Shown: positions 37,204-47,629 of the stretch, piece by piece
Layout: each line of letters starts with the position of its first letter
Numbering within the stretch: position 1 is the stretch's first letter
Source of the DNA: Psychrobacter sp. UBA3480
GTDB taxonomy: Bacteria > Pseudomonadota > Gammaproteobacteria > Pseudomonadales > Moraxellaceae
Direction of reading: 5' to 3'
Length of the DNA stretch: 64,000 nucleotides
Assembly (NCBI RefSeq): GCF_002377945.1
Contig: NZ_DFQV01000033.1
Location: 62,001 to 126,000, forward strand
Position numbers and translations under genes: made by a program
The notes under the pieces: generated by a model
Seen by the model: only the letters and a program-made list of their open reading frames with translations
Told to the model about the DNA's origin: nothing
The model's database searches: none

Positions 37204-38229
37204 TTATAGTAATCGGGCGCTAGCGAGTTCAGTCAATTGATATAAGCCTGTACGATAACGGTTGTCAGGTAGCATGCTCAGTGCATCTTGTGCCAGTTTG
37301 GTTTCTTCCAACGCGCGCTGCTTACAATAAGCCAATGAGCCAGAACTACGTACCAATTCAATCAGCTGCTCAGCGTTTGGTGTCTTACCCGTTTGAACGG
37401 CGATACGTAACTGCTCATAGCCTTCAATGTCGCTGTCTTTGAGTAGCTCGAGTGCTTTGATAGTCGGTAGGGTAGGTTTGCCTTCAGCAAGATCATCGCC
37501 TAAGTTTTTGCCCATCACCTCACTATCGCCACTATAGTCGAGCACATCATCGATAATTTGAAACGCATTACCAAAATGCTGTCCGAAATCGCCCAATGCC
37601 GTCATATATTCTGTCTTGTCTTGTAATATAGCAGCACCTTGGGTCGCCATCATGAAAAGGCGTGAAGTTTTGCCATCGATAATGCGTAAGTAATCTTCCT
37701 CTGTCGCGGTAGGGTTATGTTGGTGCTGTAGTTGTAACACTTCGCCTTCAGCAATGTCACAAGTCCCATCAGAGAACACTTGCAACAACGGCAAGCTCTG
37801 AAAACCAACCAACAGATTGAACGCGCGCGCAATCAAATAGTCACCGACTAACACTGCAGTGGCGTTGTCCCACGTTGCATTTGCCGTCGGCTTTCCACGG
37901 CGTTGCCCTGACTCATCGATGACATCGTCATGGACTAGGGTAGCGGTATGTAGCATTTCAGTGATAGCAGCTAGATGCATGGCTTTTTCTGATGGATTGT
38001 CATCAAACATACGTGCGCAGAGCAAGGTAATCAGTGGGCGCATACGCTTGCCACCAGCGTTGATCACGTGTTGCGAAACGCTCATGACGAGTTGTACTTT
38101 TGAGTTCAAACTGCCAAACACTTGCTTGTCCATTACCTTAAAGTCATTGGCTACAATACTTTGAATATCAGCATAGCTAGGCGTCGATTGAGAGGCAGGC
38201 ACGGTATTATTTAAAGAGGTACTAGTCAT
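37204..38229 (-). CDS. ispB: Polyprenyl (octaprenyl-type) diphosphate synthase
   Basis: 341 residues. A trans-isoprenyl diphosphate synthase elongating farnesyl diphosphate with IPP to make the ubiquinone side chain. GGKRMRP is the IPP-binding motif, HDDVIDES at ~100 the first Asp-rich motif and IIDDVLDYSGD at ~227 the second. It is divergent from rplU-rpmA, the same neighbourhood as in E. coli, which favours ispB over ispA. Chain length is inferred, not shown. Confidence 0.95.
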   Translation of the reverse strand: MTSTSLNNTVPASQSTPSYADIQSIVANDFKVMDKQVFGSLNSKVQLVMSVSQHVINAGGKRMRPLITLLCARMFDDNPSEKAMHLAAITEMLHTATLVHDDVIDESGQRRGKPTANATWDNATAVLVGDYLIARAFNLLVGFQSLPLLQVFSDGTCDIAEGEVLQLQHQHNPTATEEDYLRIIDGKTSRLFMMATQGAAILQDKTEYMTALGDFGQHFGNAFQIIDDVLDYSGDSEVMGKNLGDDLAEGKPTLPTIKALELLKDSDIEGYEQLRIAVQTGKTPNAEQLIELVRSSGSLAYCKQRALEETKLAQDALSMLPDNRYRTGLYQLTELASARLL

Positions 38230-38798
38230 AATAAATAGTCATATTAATAAGAGTAAAGAGAGTTGGTATAACCTTGACTTTATCTATCTATAGGTAAGGT
38301 GTTATTTCGCTTATGATAGCATAGCTATCTGCTTAAATTGTTGGTTAAAGTATATAGCACAAGTAGGTCAAGCGTATGATATATAGGGCTTACTATGCCT
38401 ATTGAATAGAATAAAAACGATAAGAAATGTCTTATGTTTTAAAAATATATCCTCTAGCGCATTTTAAGCTTATTGGTCACATAAATGATTCACAAAAGGC
38501 TGTAAGTAACTGATTACATAAGTTATAATGGCCGCTGTTGGGCTTAATCTATCACTTATCATTACTATTTCTCATGTTTATATTCGCATTGTCGTTTATC
38601 GACTTTCCTTGATGAGCAGCCGTTATAGTTAAATGAGAGATGGTCATTAGTGTAACCACCTTGCAAAAACAAGAGGCGCGGCTTGCTTTTATGAGCAAAA
38701 AGCCGTAAAATCTTGCCTTTAATTTTTCCCTGTCGTGTTCGTCGTAAAAGCGTTGGTATAACATCAGCCACGGCACACGGGTTAAACGGAGTCATACA
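38230..38798. other. Divergent intergenic region ispB / rplU
   Basis: 570 bp with promoters expected for both directions and a long leader before rplU. Short minus-strand frames at 38552-38834 run through it but overlap the rplU start and lack a ribosome-binding site, so I do not call them. No clear hairpin leader was found by eye. Confidence 0.45.
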
Positions 38799-39110
38799 AT
38801 GTACGCAGTAATCAAAACTGGTGGTAAACAGCACCGTGTAGTCGTCGATGAATTGCTTAAAGTTGAACTACTAAAAGCAGAAAAAGGCGAAACAATCAAA
38901 TTTGAAGACGTGTTGATGGTTGTTGACGGCGATAACGTCAAAATCGGTCAGCCTGTTGTTGACGGCGCTAGCGTAGAAGTTGAAGTTGTTGAGCATGGTC
39001 GCGGCGAAAAAATCCGTATCATCAAGCACAACCGTCGTAAGCATTATCACAAAGAACAAGGTCACCGCCAATGGTACACCTTGTTAAAAATCAAAGCGAT
39101 TAATGCCTAA
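38799..39110 (+). CDS. rplU: 50S ribosomal protein L21
   Basis: 103 residues, normal length. [14 protein letters not shown] is the typical L21 start and [16 protein letters not shown] the rRNA-binding C-terminal part. CGGAG precedes the ATG. First gene of the rplU-rpmA operon. Confidence 0.99.
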   Translation: MYAVIKTGGKQHRVVVDELLKVELLKAEKGETIKFEDVLMVVDGDNVKIGQPVVDGASVEVEVVEHGRGEKIRIIKHNRRKHYHKEQGHRQWYTLLKIKAINA

Positions 39111-39201
39111 TTATCCATTTAGCAATTATTGCTAAATAGCGCACTAAATGCTTAAGAGTTATCGCATCAGCGATAAGTCAAATTAACAAGGAGATTTTCT
39201 C

Positions 39202-39459
39202 ATGGCACATAAAAAAGCTGCCGGTTCGAGCCGTAACGGTCGTGATTCAAACCCAAAAATGCTAGGCGTAAAAATCTTTGGTGGCCAAGCTATCACAGCT
39301 GGTAACATCATCGTTCGTCAACGTGGTACAGAATTCCATGCAGGCGAAGGCGTTGGCATGGGTCGTGACCATACTTTATTTGCACTGAATGACGGTGTTG
39401 TAAAGTTTGCGACCAAAGGTAAATTTAACCGTCGTTATGTTACGGTTGAAAACGCATAA
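39202..39459 (+). CDS. rpmA: 50S ribosomal protein L27
   Basis: 85 residues starting [16 protein letters not shown], the canonical L27 N-terminus that reaches the peptidyl-transferase centre. AAGGAG precedes the start. 91 nt after rplU. Confidence 0.99.
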   Translation: MAHKKAAGSSRNGRDSNPKMLGVKIFGGQAITAGNIIVRQRGTEFHAGEGVGMGRDHTLFALNDGVVKFATKGKFNRRYVTVENA

Positions 39460-39507
39460 TTATCTATTTAGATCGTTTCATTCTTTGGATAAAATGATCA
39501 GATAATT

Positions 39508-39547
39508 AAAAAAGCCCTTACTGCCTTATGGTAGTAGGGGCTTTTTA
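39508..39547 (+). terminator. Terminator of rplU-rpmA
   Basis: Hairpin with AAAAAGCCC and GGGGCTTTTT arms and an inner TACTGCC/GGTAGTA stem, about 50 nt after the rpmA stop. Confidence 0.88.
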
Positions 39548-39735
39548 CGTTTGTAGGGTATCGTAAGTTAATGATAAGAATTAAGAAATGGTATTTTGAA
39601 CAATATCACTCAACGCTAGCTCTTAAAATATACTATTTCAACAATCTTAACTAATATCTTTTTATGAAAGACGGATAGTTTGAATAAAAGATTTGATGAG
39701 ATAGTAAATGAATCGTAGATAGGTTTGAAGGAAAA

Positions 39736-40323
39736 ATGAAAAAACAGCACTATATTTCTCATAAGACCATGCTAAATATCCTTAATGACTTATCACCTTT
39801 CAAATACATCTATCTTTATGGATTCGTGCTCGTGTTTTTTACGCCGTTAATGTTTGGAAGTTATTTCTCGGATTTTACGGGAATAACACCCTTCGCTCAA
39901 TCCATGGAGCTAGCACCGGGTAGAATAAGACTTTTGAGTGACCTTACAGTCTTGTATTTCATAATGATTTTTATTGCTATAACAGCTGCTTATTTTTTAA
40001 AAGGGTTGTCATTCGAGGTTGTCAGAGAATTTAAACTGGCTGCAAGAAACTCAGATAAGTTGAATCATGAAGTGGGAGAAAATCCCAAAAGATCTATTTT
40101 TATAACTGCATCGCTACTTATCGCTATCAACTTAGGCTGGATTTGGTTTTTTGGTTTTACATCAGCGGGTAGCTCTAAAGTAATGAGAAGTTATTTAGAG
40201 GGAACTGAAACTTTCATCATCATGGCTATTTTTTTAGGATTTCTAGCAAATTTTTATCTATTACTTTATGCATTATTAATGATGGAAGGCAGGAAGCACG
40301 TCATCTTTCAAGGAAACCATTAG
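39736..40323 (+). CDS. Hypothetical four-helix membrane protein
   Basis: 195 residues with hydrophobic segments at ~24-44, ~73-93, ~128-150 and ~164-188, so an integral inner-membrane protein. GAAGGA precedes the ATG. It is AT-richer than its neighbours and stands between the rpmA terminator and lolA. I do not recognise the family; it may be a lineage-specific or acquired gene. Confidence 0.72.
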   Translation: MKKQHYISHKTMLNILNDLSPFKYIYLYGFVLVFFTPLMFGSYFSDFTGITPFAQSMELAPGRIRLLSDLTVLYFIMIFIAITAAYFLKGLSFEVVREFKLAARNSDKLNHEVGENPKRSIFITASLLIAINLGWIWFFGFTSAGSSKVMRSYLEGTETFIIMAIFLGFLANFYLLLYALLMMEGRKHVIFQGNH

Positions 40324-40698
40324 TCATAATAATGAAATTGCTTACTAAAATTGAGATGAGCATTCGGTTATAGCAGACATATTTCTTGCTCTTTTATACT
40401 GTTAACTTACCTACTTAAAGGTTTAGCTGTATTCATTACCTCGGTTTTGCCAACTAACGATGCTAAATGCAAACTTTTACCGTGTAACTGCATTGGTTAC
40501 AAGCGTGTATGGCAGCCGTAGTAAAGATTGCAAATCATGACTAGGCGCGTAATAAAAAAACTGGCACACTGTTGCTATTGCTGATGGTTACCAGTTTTAG
40601 CTTGGTAAAATCAGTATTTATAGAAAACAAAAATTTCAATAGAACATTTTATTTTTAGCAACAACTTTAAAGCGATTATGCTTTTTTAGAGAGGATTT
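40324..40698. other. Intergenic region upstream of lolA
   Basis: 375 bp, no gene seen. It should contain the lolA promoter; nothing distinctive beyond AT-rich stretches. Confidence 0.45.
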
Positions 40699-41385
40699 AT
40701 GATGAACTTATCTACGAAAAAATCAACCAAACAAAAAATGATGAGTGGCGCTTTAGCAGGTGTATTAATGACATCGCTAGGTATCGCAGCGCCAATGATG
40801 GCATTGACTCAAACGGCTACAGCAGCTCCTGCTGACAACCTAACAGCTGCTAAACGTCTGAACAAATTGCTGACTAATACCAAGAGTATGACGGCTAATT
40901 TCAGTCAAACGACTAAAGGCGCGAGTAGTGGTACGTTTAAAGGCTCTATGAGTGTCCAACGTCCAAATAACTTCCGCTGGGAAACCAAGTCACCATCAGA
41001 GCAACTGATCGTTGCCAATGGTAATTCTATGTGGGTTTATGACAAGGATTTAGAGCAAGCGACTAAGCAAAACGTCGACAGCCAAGTAGGTAATACACCA
41101 GCTTTGCTACTATCAGGTGATCCAAGCAAAATTGATCAAAACTTCAAAATCACTCAGCCATATGACAACAAAAACTACTATGTACTCTATCCTAAGTCAG
41201 ACAGCGCAAGTTTTAAAAGTCTTTCAATAAGCTTTAGTGGTGGCAAACCTGTTATGATGGTATTGAATGATACTTTGGGTCAAACAACCTCTATTAAATT
41301 TAGCGGTATCAAGATGAACCCAAGTATTGGTAGCAGTCAGTTTAAATTTACACCACCAAAGGGTGTTGACGTTATCAATCAGTAA
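40699..41385 (+). CDS. lolA: Outer-membrane lipoprotein carrier protein LolA
   Basis: 228 residues with a Sec signal peptide cleaved near ATAAPA (~43). The mature part matches LolA: a LLTNTKSMTANFSQT start, RPNNFRWE and the beta-sheet lid strands ending near FKFTPPKGVDV. It carries lipoproteins from the LolCDE complex through the periplasm to LolB. GAGAGGA precedes the start; ATG 40702 is equally possible. Single gene with its own terminator. Confidence 0.95.
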   Translation: MMNLSTKKSTKQKMMSGALAGVLMTSLGIAAPMMALTQTATAAPADNLTAAKRLNKLLTNTKSMTANFSQTTKGASSGTFKGSMSVQRPNNFRWETKSPSEQLIVANGNSMWVYDKDLEQATKQNVDSQVGNTPALLLSGDPSKIDQNFKITQPYDNKNYYVLYPKSDSASFKSLSISFSGGKPVMMVLNDTLGQTTSIKFSGIKMNPSIGSSQFKFTPPKGVDVINQ

Positions 41386-41437
41386 TTAATCGATATATTG
41401 CTAGGTTTGGATGTCAGTTCAAAATCAGCAACGTAAT

Positions 41438-41472
41438 AAAAAGGACAGACCCTATGCGGTCTGTCCTTTTTT
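41438..41472. terminator. Bidirectional terminator between lolA and scpB
   Basis: Perfect AAAAAGGACAGACC/GGTCTGTCCTTTTT hairpin with a 6-nt loop between convergent genes. Confidence 0.93.
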
Positions 41473-41505
41473 ATGTGAGTAACTATAGTTTGTTCAGCAG
41501 AAATT

Positions 41506-42120
41506 TTAAGACATGACTCGTATGGTTTCCATATCTGGCATAGGCGGTAGTTCATCTAGATGGCTTAATCCAAACGCATCTAAAAATTGCGCAGTAGTAT
41601 GCAGCAATGCAGGACGACCTAGAGTATCTTTAAAACCTTTCTCCACAATCCATCCTTTATCAAACAACTGACGCAGTATATTGCTCGATAATGTCACTCC
41701 GCGCACATGCTCGATATCACTGCGTGTCACAGGTTGCTTATATGCAATGACACTTAGGGTTTCAAGTAAAGCTTGGCTAAGGCGTTCCTGACGTTGGGGA
41801 AAAGTACGCTGAATTAGACTGCTATAGTCATCAGATATCTGTAAGCGATAACCGCTGGCTGTCTCATGTAGCCTAAGCACACCTGTACCTAAGCGTTGTT
41901 GCAGCACCTCTAGGGTTTGATTTAATTCTTTAGTAGATAATGACAAATGTTTCTTTAACGCGTGAGCGGTCAGCGGTGCTTCTGATGCATGCAACAGTAC
42001 TTCAATACATTTACTCAACTCTTCCAAAGAATCATGCTGTGCCTCAACCGATGGAGATGTAGTCATAGTTATTGGTTCTTGGGTCTCGTCATGTTGCTTT
42101 GGGTCTTCAATATCTACCAT
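41506..42120 (-). CDS. scpB: Segregation and condensation protein B
   Basis: 204 residues with two winged-helix domains: LLHASEAPLTAHALKKHL starts the first and LSVIAYKQPVTRSDIEHVRG is the hallmark of the second. It forms, with ScpA and SMC, the condensin that compacts and segregates the chromosome. 70 nt downstream of scpA on the same strand. Confidence 0.96.
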   Translation of the reverse strand: MVDIEDPKQHDETQEPITMTTSPSVEAQHDSLEELSKCIEVLLHASEAPLTAHALKKHLSLSTKELNQTLEVLQQRLGTGVLRLHETASGYRLQISDDYSSLIQRTFPQRQERLSQALLETLSVIAYKQPVTRSDIEHVRGVTLSSNILRQLFDKGWIVEKGFKDTLGRPALLHTTAQFLDAFGLSHLDELPPMPDMETIRVMS

Positions 42121-42190
42121 CTAAAGTATGCTCTTATTTCAATATTGTGATTTTAATAGAGAGTAGTCTAAGAGACAGTCTTAGAGCCTA

Positions 42191-43144
42191 CTAGGCTAAC
42201 CACTGTAATGTGAGATTTGTGGATTCATTATTCATATTATTCTGATCAGAATTATTGGAAACAGAGTTGACGATACCGCTATCTGTCTCAATATTGACCA
42301 CACCAACTAACTGCCGCTTTATAAGCTCAAGTACGGCGACAAAACTCACGACCACGCCTATTTTACCTTGTGCCTTATCCAGTAGCTCATAAAAGGAGCG
42401 CGCCCCATCTGTACTTAATTGTCTGCTAATACTGGCAATACGATCGGCAAGGGGTACTGCATCAACTTTGATCGTATGCATTTGATAGTCAGGCTGTAAC
42501 TGCATTTTAAATAAGCTATCAATCAGCAAGTTAGGTGAGTAGCTTGGCAGTTCCGCATTCATAACGTCTTGACCAGGCATACTAACCATGGCCAAAAACA
42601 CATCGCGCTCTAGACGTACTAGATTGTCTAGGCGCTGACTGACCACTTTGATTTGCGCGTACTCTTCGAGGCGTTCGATAAGTTCTGCTTTTGGATCACG
42701 CTCGTCGGTTGGAGCATCAGGGGCAGGCAATAGCAGTTCGGTTTTGATAGCGATGAGCGTTGATGCCATTAACAGATAATCACCTGCTAATTCAAAGTGC
42801 TCGGTATCCAATTCACCGATATAAGCTAAGTACTGTTCAGTGATAGGCAGAATAGGCATTTGGGTCAAATCGACGTTGTTCTTTTTGACCAAATACAATA
42901 GAAAATCCAATGGACCAGCAAACTGCTCTAACCAAATAGCAAAGGCTTGCGGCGGTACATATAGATCTTCTGGCAAATGCTGTACAGGCGTCTGATAGAT
43001 ACGTAGCGACATATCATGGTTGACTGATTTATCATGATCGCTCTGATTGTCCATAGGCTCAGAAGTTGAATCAGCCATAGCAGATAAGGCGGCATTAGAC
43101 AAAGCCGCCTGTTTGGTGTTTGGTTCAGTTTGCACGTTTAGCAC
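42191..43144 (-). CDS. scpA: Segregation and condensation protein A (kleisin)
   Basis: 317 residues. After a ~70-residue acidic leader the kleisin begins at FAGPLDFLLYLVKKNNVDL, the conserved ScpA N-terminal segment, followed by ITEQYLAYI and YLLMASTLIAIKTELLLP. The winged C-terminal part ends near LELIKRQLV. Partner of ScpB downstream. Confidence 0.95.
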   Translation of the reverse strand: MLNVQTEPNTKQAALSNAALSAMADSTSEPMDNQSDHDKSVNHDMSLRIYQTPVQHLPEDLYVPPQAFAIWLEQFAGPLDFLLYLVKKNNVDLTQMPILPITEQYLAYIGELDTEHFELAGDYLLMASTLIAIKTELLLPAPDAPTDERDPKAELIERLEEYAQIKVVSQRLDNLVRLERDVFLAMVSMPGQDVMNAELPSYSPNLLIDSLFKMQLQPDYQMHTIKVDAVPLADRIASISRQLSTDGARSFYELLDKAQGKIGVVVSFVAVLELIKRQLVGVVNIETDSGIVNSVSNNSDQNNMNNESTNLTLQWLA

Positions 43145-43192
43145 CCGCTTTGATCATAAATTGCGTCAGTGAAACGACTATTCCAGCAACGA

Positions 43193-44278
43193 TTATTTAA
43201 GCTTAGCAAGCGGACGGATGCCGATAGCACGGCGAGCTTTGTCTAGTTGCTTACGACTATGACGACGGGCTTTATTCGCACCCATCTGCAAGATTTCTTC
43301 CAGCTCTTTTGGATTGGCCATCAGCTCTTCGTAACGTGCACGGAATGGCGCGATTTCATCATTAATCTTGTCAAACAGGGCTTGCTTAGCGTCGCCCCAA
43401 CCAATACCAGCGGCATAACGCGCACGCATAGCAGCAATCTCTTCAGTGGTAGCAAATGCTTTATAAATCTCAAAGATAGCTGAATCATCAGGATCTTTTG
43501 GCTCATCAGGTAGCTGTGAGTTAGTCACAATTTTCATGATGGCTTTATGCATCTGTTTTTCAGGACTAACCTGTGGATTTGGCTCACCGAATAGGGGGAT
43601 AGTATTGCTATAGCTCTTACTCATCTTGCGGCCATCAAGCCCAGTAAGCAGCGGTATATCGTTATCAACGACTGCTGACGGTAGCGTGAAAAGCGACTTA
43701 TAACGATGATTAAAAGTACCTGCGATATCACGCGCCATCTCGATATGCTGCACTTGGTCACGCCCAACAGGTACATGGGTCGCATTAAACATCAAGATAT
43801 CAGCCGCCATTAGTACTGGATAACCAAACAGCCCCATGGTGACACCTTGATCAGGATCGACATCGGCTTTTTCTGTATTGATATCAACGGCTGCTTTATA
43901 GGCATGGGCGCGGTTCATCAAACCTTTGGCACATGAGCAGTTCAAAATCCAAGCAAGTTCTGGAATTTCAGGCACGTCTGACTGACGGTAGAACGTCACA
44001 CGCTCAGGGTCTAGACCACAAGCAATCCACGTAGCGGCAATGGCTCTCGTCGATTCATGAATGATAGCAGGGTCATAACAACCAATGATGCCATGGTAGT
44101 CTGCCAAAAAGAAAAACGCTTCATGATCACTGTTTTGAATAGACTCAATAGCTGGACGAATCGCACCAACATAGTTACCTAAATGCGGAATACCAGTCGG
44201 TTTGATACCAGTCAGGATGCGCTTGGCTTCAGTTGAAGTATCAGAAGTTTGATTGTCAGGAGTACTGTTATTGCTCAT
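43193..44278 (-). CDS. trpS: Tryptophanyl-tRNA synthetase
   Basis: 361 residues. Class I synthetase with the HIGH-equivalent PHLGN at 31-35 and KMSKS at 218-222; [15 protein letters not shown] is typical of TrpRS. It charges tRNA-Trp in the cytoplasm. 48 nt before scpA on the same strand, so co-transcription is possible. Confidence 0.98.
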   Translation of the reverse strand: MSNNSTPDNQTSDTSTEAKRILTGIKPTGIPHLGNYVGAIRPAIESIQNSDHEAFFFLADYHGIIGCYDPAIIHESTRAIAATWIACGLDPERVTFYRQSDVPEIPELAWILNCSCAKGLMNRAHAYKAAVDINTEKADVDPDQGVTMGLFGYPVLMAADILMFNATHVPVGRDQVQHIEMARDIAGTFNHRYKSLFTLPSAVVDNDIPLLTGLDGRKMSKSYSNTIPLFGEPNPQVSPEKQMHKAIMKIVTNSQLPDEPKDPDDSAIFEIYKAFATTEEIAAMRARYAAGIGWGDAKQALFDKINDEIAPFRARYEELMANPKELEEILQMGANKARRHSRKQLDKARRAIGIRPLAKLK

Positions 44279-44386
44279 GGAAAATCCGTTATTTTGTTTA
44301 TTAAATTATTATCAGTGCATAGCTAAAATGCAAAATATTAGCCGCAAAGTATAGCAAACTTCACCAGTATTTTTGGGAATAAAGGC

Positions 44387-45508
44387 TTACTTATAGATAT
44401 CGGTACGACCGTTTGGCCCATGTTTGAAGCGGCGATGAAACCACATCCACTGAGTGGGATCAATACGAATGAGTCCTTCTAAAACTTCATTAACCCGAGT
44501 AGCATCAGCGACTTCATCTTTACTTGGATAATTGTCTAATTCTGGCGTAATTGTTAAATGATAATGGGGACGTTTACCGCGCGGCAAGTTGTCAGGCGTT
44601 TGCCGATAAGTATGCAGTGCCATGACAGCTGGCGGCTGTGCTTTGCTACCCAGTTTCGCCATGCGACGCGATGCAGTAATCGTTGCGGCTGGCACACCGA
44701 AGAATGGCGCCATGACACCTTGCTTGAGACCATAATCTTGATCAGGAGAGTACCAGATGACGTGTCCCGCTTTGATAGAGGTAACTAAGCTTCGCATATC
44801 ACGACTAGAGATTTGCTTACCAAAAATATTGGTACGACCATTATAAATAAACCAGTCTAATAGAGGGTTGTTCTGTGTACGATACATACAATCTACTGGG
44901 AAAAACTGTGCACATAATAGGCCACCCAAATCTAGCATCGTATAATGTGCACCGAGCAGGATAACTGGTCGCTGCTCATTTTGCGCATTAACAATATGCT
45001 GTAACCCTGAGATGGATACAGTTCTAGTAAATATATCTGGCCTGAACCAAGCGCATAACGTTTCAAACACACCAATGCCTTGATTTACAAAGACTTGCTT
45101 GGCCATTAATTCACGTTCAGCTTCAGGCTTCTCTGGAAAAGCCAACTTAAGATTGATTAGCGTATCGCGTCTACGTGAGCTAGCAGCTTTATAAATCAAT
45201 ATACCAAGCTTACGACCTAGCCAAAACTGCCAGCGTAATGGCAGATATATCATCGGTAGCATTATTAAGAATAATAACCAAATGCCCCAATTCTTTGGTG
45301 ATAAAAACTGCCACTGAAATGGCTTGTTATCTGCTTGCGCTGTACGCTTATGATTTTGGGTAATTGTCGGTGTGCCAGCAGGTATCGCAGGCGACTTAGC
45401 CGACTGTTTCATGCTAGGCGGCACACTGCTATTGGCAGATGGCTTGCTAGGGTCGAATTGTTCTGGCGCTTTCATAATATCCTTCTGCAGCACGGTTTGA
45501 GGCATCAT
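44387..45508 (-). CDS. lpxL: Lipid A biosynthesis acyltransferase (LpxL/HtrB family)
   Basis: 373 residues with an N-terminal membrane anchor at ~76-97 and the catalytic HX4D motif in GAHYTMLDLGG, followed by YSPDQDYG typical of LpxL/LpxM. It adds a secondary acyl chain to the Kdo2-lipid A precursor at the inner membrane. The ~70 residues before the anchor are Pro/Ser-rich and unusual; the true start may be ATG at residue 12 or later. LpxL versus LpxM cannot be decided by eye. Confidence 0.9.
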   Translation of the reverse strand: MMPQTVLQKDIMKAPEQFDPSKPSANSSVPPSMKQSAKSPAIPAGTPTITQNHKRTAQADNKPFQWQFLSPKNWGIWLLFLIMLPMIYLPLRWQFWLGRKLGILIYKAASSRRRDTLINLKLAFPEKPEAERELMAKQVFVNQGIGVFETLCAWFRPDIFTRTVSISGLQHIVNAQNEQRPVILLGAHYTMLDLGGLLCAQFFPVDCMYRTQNNPLLDWFIYNGRTNIFGKQISSRDMRSLVTSIKAGHVIWYSPDQDYGLKQGVMAPFFGVPAATITASRRMAKLGSKAQPPAVMALHTYRQTPDNLPRGKRPHYHLTITPELDNYPSKDEVADATRVNEVLEGLIRIDPTQWMWFHRRFKHGPNGRTDIYK

Positions 45509-45688
45509 GGCAAATAATAAAAAGTTACTGATATGATGGGGTAGCGTTTAATGCTTTGCAAGTTAGAATTTCTACAGACGCTCTACTTTGCAGCGTTGAA
45601 ACAAGGCACTCATGTTAGTTATTGCTGTAAAACAAAGCTAGTTTGATGAAGACAATCAGATAATCAACCCGCTATCAGTAGGCATAAA

Positions 45689-45724
45689 AAAACCTTATAA
45701 GCTGTGACCAGCTTATAAGGTTTT
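45689..45724. terminator. Terminator after rplM-rpsI
   Basis: Perfect 16-bp stem (AAAACCTTATAAGCTG and its complement) with a 4-nt loop, T tract on the minus strand, ~80 nt after rpsI. Confidence 0.92.
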
Positions 45725-45807
45725 GCAAAACCAGACTCTTATTTAACTTTGCTACTGAAGCTCTGAGAAAAAGACAACAGCAGCAAAAAGATAAGAGAGA
45801 GTTTTGA

Positions 45808-46194
45808 TTAACGTTTTGAGAACTGTGGACGTTTACGTGCTTTACGTAGACCCAGTTTCTTACGTTCAACTTGACGTGAATCACGAGTAACAAAACCAGC
45901 TGCTTTTAGGGCAGGCTTTAAAGTTTCGTCAGCTTCGATTAATGCACGTGTGATGCCGTGGCGGATTGCGCCAGCTTGACCACTAATACCACCGCCTGCA
46001 ACAGTTACATATAAGTCATATGCGTTAACAGAGTCTAGTAGTTCTAATGGCTGACGTACAACCATGCGTGAAGTTTCACGGCTGAAGTATTCGTCAAGTG
46101 GCTTACCGTTAACAACGATACTACCAGTACCTTTTGATAAAAATACACGAGCAGTAGACGTCTTGCGGCGACCAGTTCCGTAATTGCGTTCCAT
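45808..46194 (-). CDS. rpsI: 30S ribosomal protein S9
   Basis: 128 residues, normal. [14 protein letters not shown] at the start and [12 protein letters not shown] at the C-terminus, whose final Arg contacts P-site tRNA. 10 nt after rplM. Confidence 0.99.
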   Translation of the reverse strand: MERNYGTGRRKTSTARVFLSKGTGSIVVNGKPLDEYFSRETSRMVVRQPLELLDSVNAYDLYVTVAGGGISGQAGAIRHGITRALIEADETLKPALKAAGFVTRDSRQVERKKLGLRKARKRPQFSKR

Positions 46195-46204
46195 AAGTAT
46201 ATCC

Positions 46205-46633
46205 TTAGATGTCTAGTTCTTTAGGTTGCTGTGCAGTATGTGGATGATCAGTACCCGCATAAAGTTTCAGCTTCTTGATCATCGCATAGCCAAGAGGGCC
46301 CTTTGGAAGCATACCCTTAACTGCTTTGTGTAGAACATCTTCAGGCTTATGTGCAAGCAACTTATTGAAGTTGGTTTCTTTAATACCACCTGGGTAGCCA
46401 CTGTGACGATAGTACTTTTTGTCTTGTGCTTTTTTACCCGTTACCGTGATTTTGTCAGCATTGATGACAACAATAAAGTCACCAGTATCAACGTGCGGAG
46501 TAAAAGAAGGCTTGTGCTTGCCACGTAAGCGAGTTGCGATTTGAGTGGCTAAGCGACCAAGGGTTTTGCCGTCAGCATCTACGACATACCAGTCATGGGT
46601 CACTTCAGCTGGTTTTGCACTAAGTGTTTTCAT
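46205..46633 (-). CDS. rplM: 50S ribosomal protein L13
   Basis: 142 residues, normal. [16 protein letters not shown] and HSGYPGG are L13 signatures. First gene of the rplM-rpsI operon; the ~200 bp upstream would hold its promoter. Confidence 0.99.
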   Translation of the reverse strand: MKTLSAKPAEVTHDWYVVDADGKTLGRLATQIATRLRGKHKPSFTPHVDTGDFIVVINADKITVTGKKAQDKKYYRHSGYPGGIKETNFNKLLAHKPEDVLHKAVKGMLPKGPLGYAMIKKLKLYAGTDHPHTAQQPKELDI

Positions 46634-46843
46634 GATAAAACCTTAAAATTAGAATTCGTTGAGAGTTTAGCTGGGAACGGGGCTCTCAAAAAACAGACTG
46701 CACATTATAAGCAGTAGCGCCTACGCTTGCAAGCTGCATTGGGGTTTATTTTCGCCTTATATACATTAAACTGCAGCGTCGGCCAGTTTTTAGCGGTTCT
46801 AAACATTTGTAAAATACGTTAACGGCTTTCATTAACCCGACAA

Positions 46844-47530
46844 TTATGACGATGATAGACGATAAAGTCCAGCAACAACTTGTCCGACTTTGGTTTGTTT
46901 CAAGCATTCAAAAGCGATTGGTTGCTGAGTAACGCTTAATTGAGGGTCTAAATTCTCATTTAGCGACGCTTCCAATTGCTTAAGCTGTGCTGACAAATCT
47001 TTATCAGCCTCTAAATAAATTAGTGTTTCAGTATTTATTAAGGTATTGGTAATAAGCGCAGTCAAAATAGGCTGCCATAAATCCTGATCATAAGGTGGAT
47101 CGATAAATACGATATCAAAAGGGCGTGCAGTCAGATGCTCTTGACGCAATACTTGCTCAGCAGTGCCAGTGATGATTTGATAAGCAGTAGACTCAAGACG
47201 TAATTGCTCAGCGCTCTGACATAGCATGTTACTTTGTGCTGGATTGATTTCGATAAATGTCGTGTGGGCAGCGCCGCGAGATAGCGCTTCAAACCCCAGT
47301 ACGCCACTGCCAGCACAGCTATCGAGCACATGGGCATCATGAATGTCAGCGAGTAGCCAGTTAAATAAAGTTTCCCGCAAGCGATCTGGGGTCGGGCGCA
47401 GGCCATCTGCATCGATGAAACTTACAATACGGCGCTTAAACTGACCACCGATAATGCGCACATCACCCGCTGCCGCACTTTTCGCCTTACGGTTATTCTT
47501 TGGTGCGCGTCCATTTGAGGCTTTTTTCAT
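46844..47530 (-). CDS. rsmD: 16S rRNA (guanine966-N2)-methyltransferase
   Basis: 228 residues. RPTPDRLRETLFNWL precedes the SAM-binding motif LDSCAGSGVLGFEALSRGA, and FIDPPYD (144-147 are DPPY) is the catalytic motif of N2-guanine methyltransferases. It modifies 30S subunits. A basic N-terminal extension of ~20 residues is normal for the family. Confidence 0.96.
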   Translation of the reverse strand: MKKASNGRAPKNNRKAKSAAAGDVRIIGGQFKRRIVSFIDADGLRPTPDRLRETLFNWLLADIHDAHVLDSCAGSGVLGFEALSRGAAHTTFIEINPAQSNMLCQSAEQLRLESTAYQIITGTAEQVLRQEHLTARPFDIVFIDPPYDQDLWQPILTALITNTLINTETLIYLEADKDLSAQLKQLEASLNENLDPQLSVTQQPIAFECLKQTKVGQVVAGLYRLSSS

Positions 47531-47629
47531 TATCGTATCTCGCTTACCAATTCTATGCTAGGTTTTACTTTACTAGGCTTTTCTTTGCTAGGTTTTGCTT
47601 TTTATACTATTAGTTACTTAAACGTCTAG

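Noticed and set aside
38552..38834. Two overlapping minus-strand frames between ispB and rplU
   Set aside because: They overlap each other and the rplU start, lack ribosome-binding sites and resemble no family.
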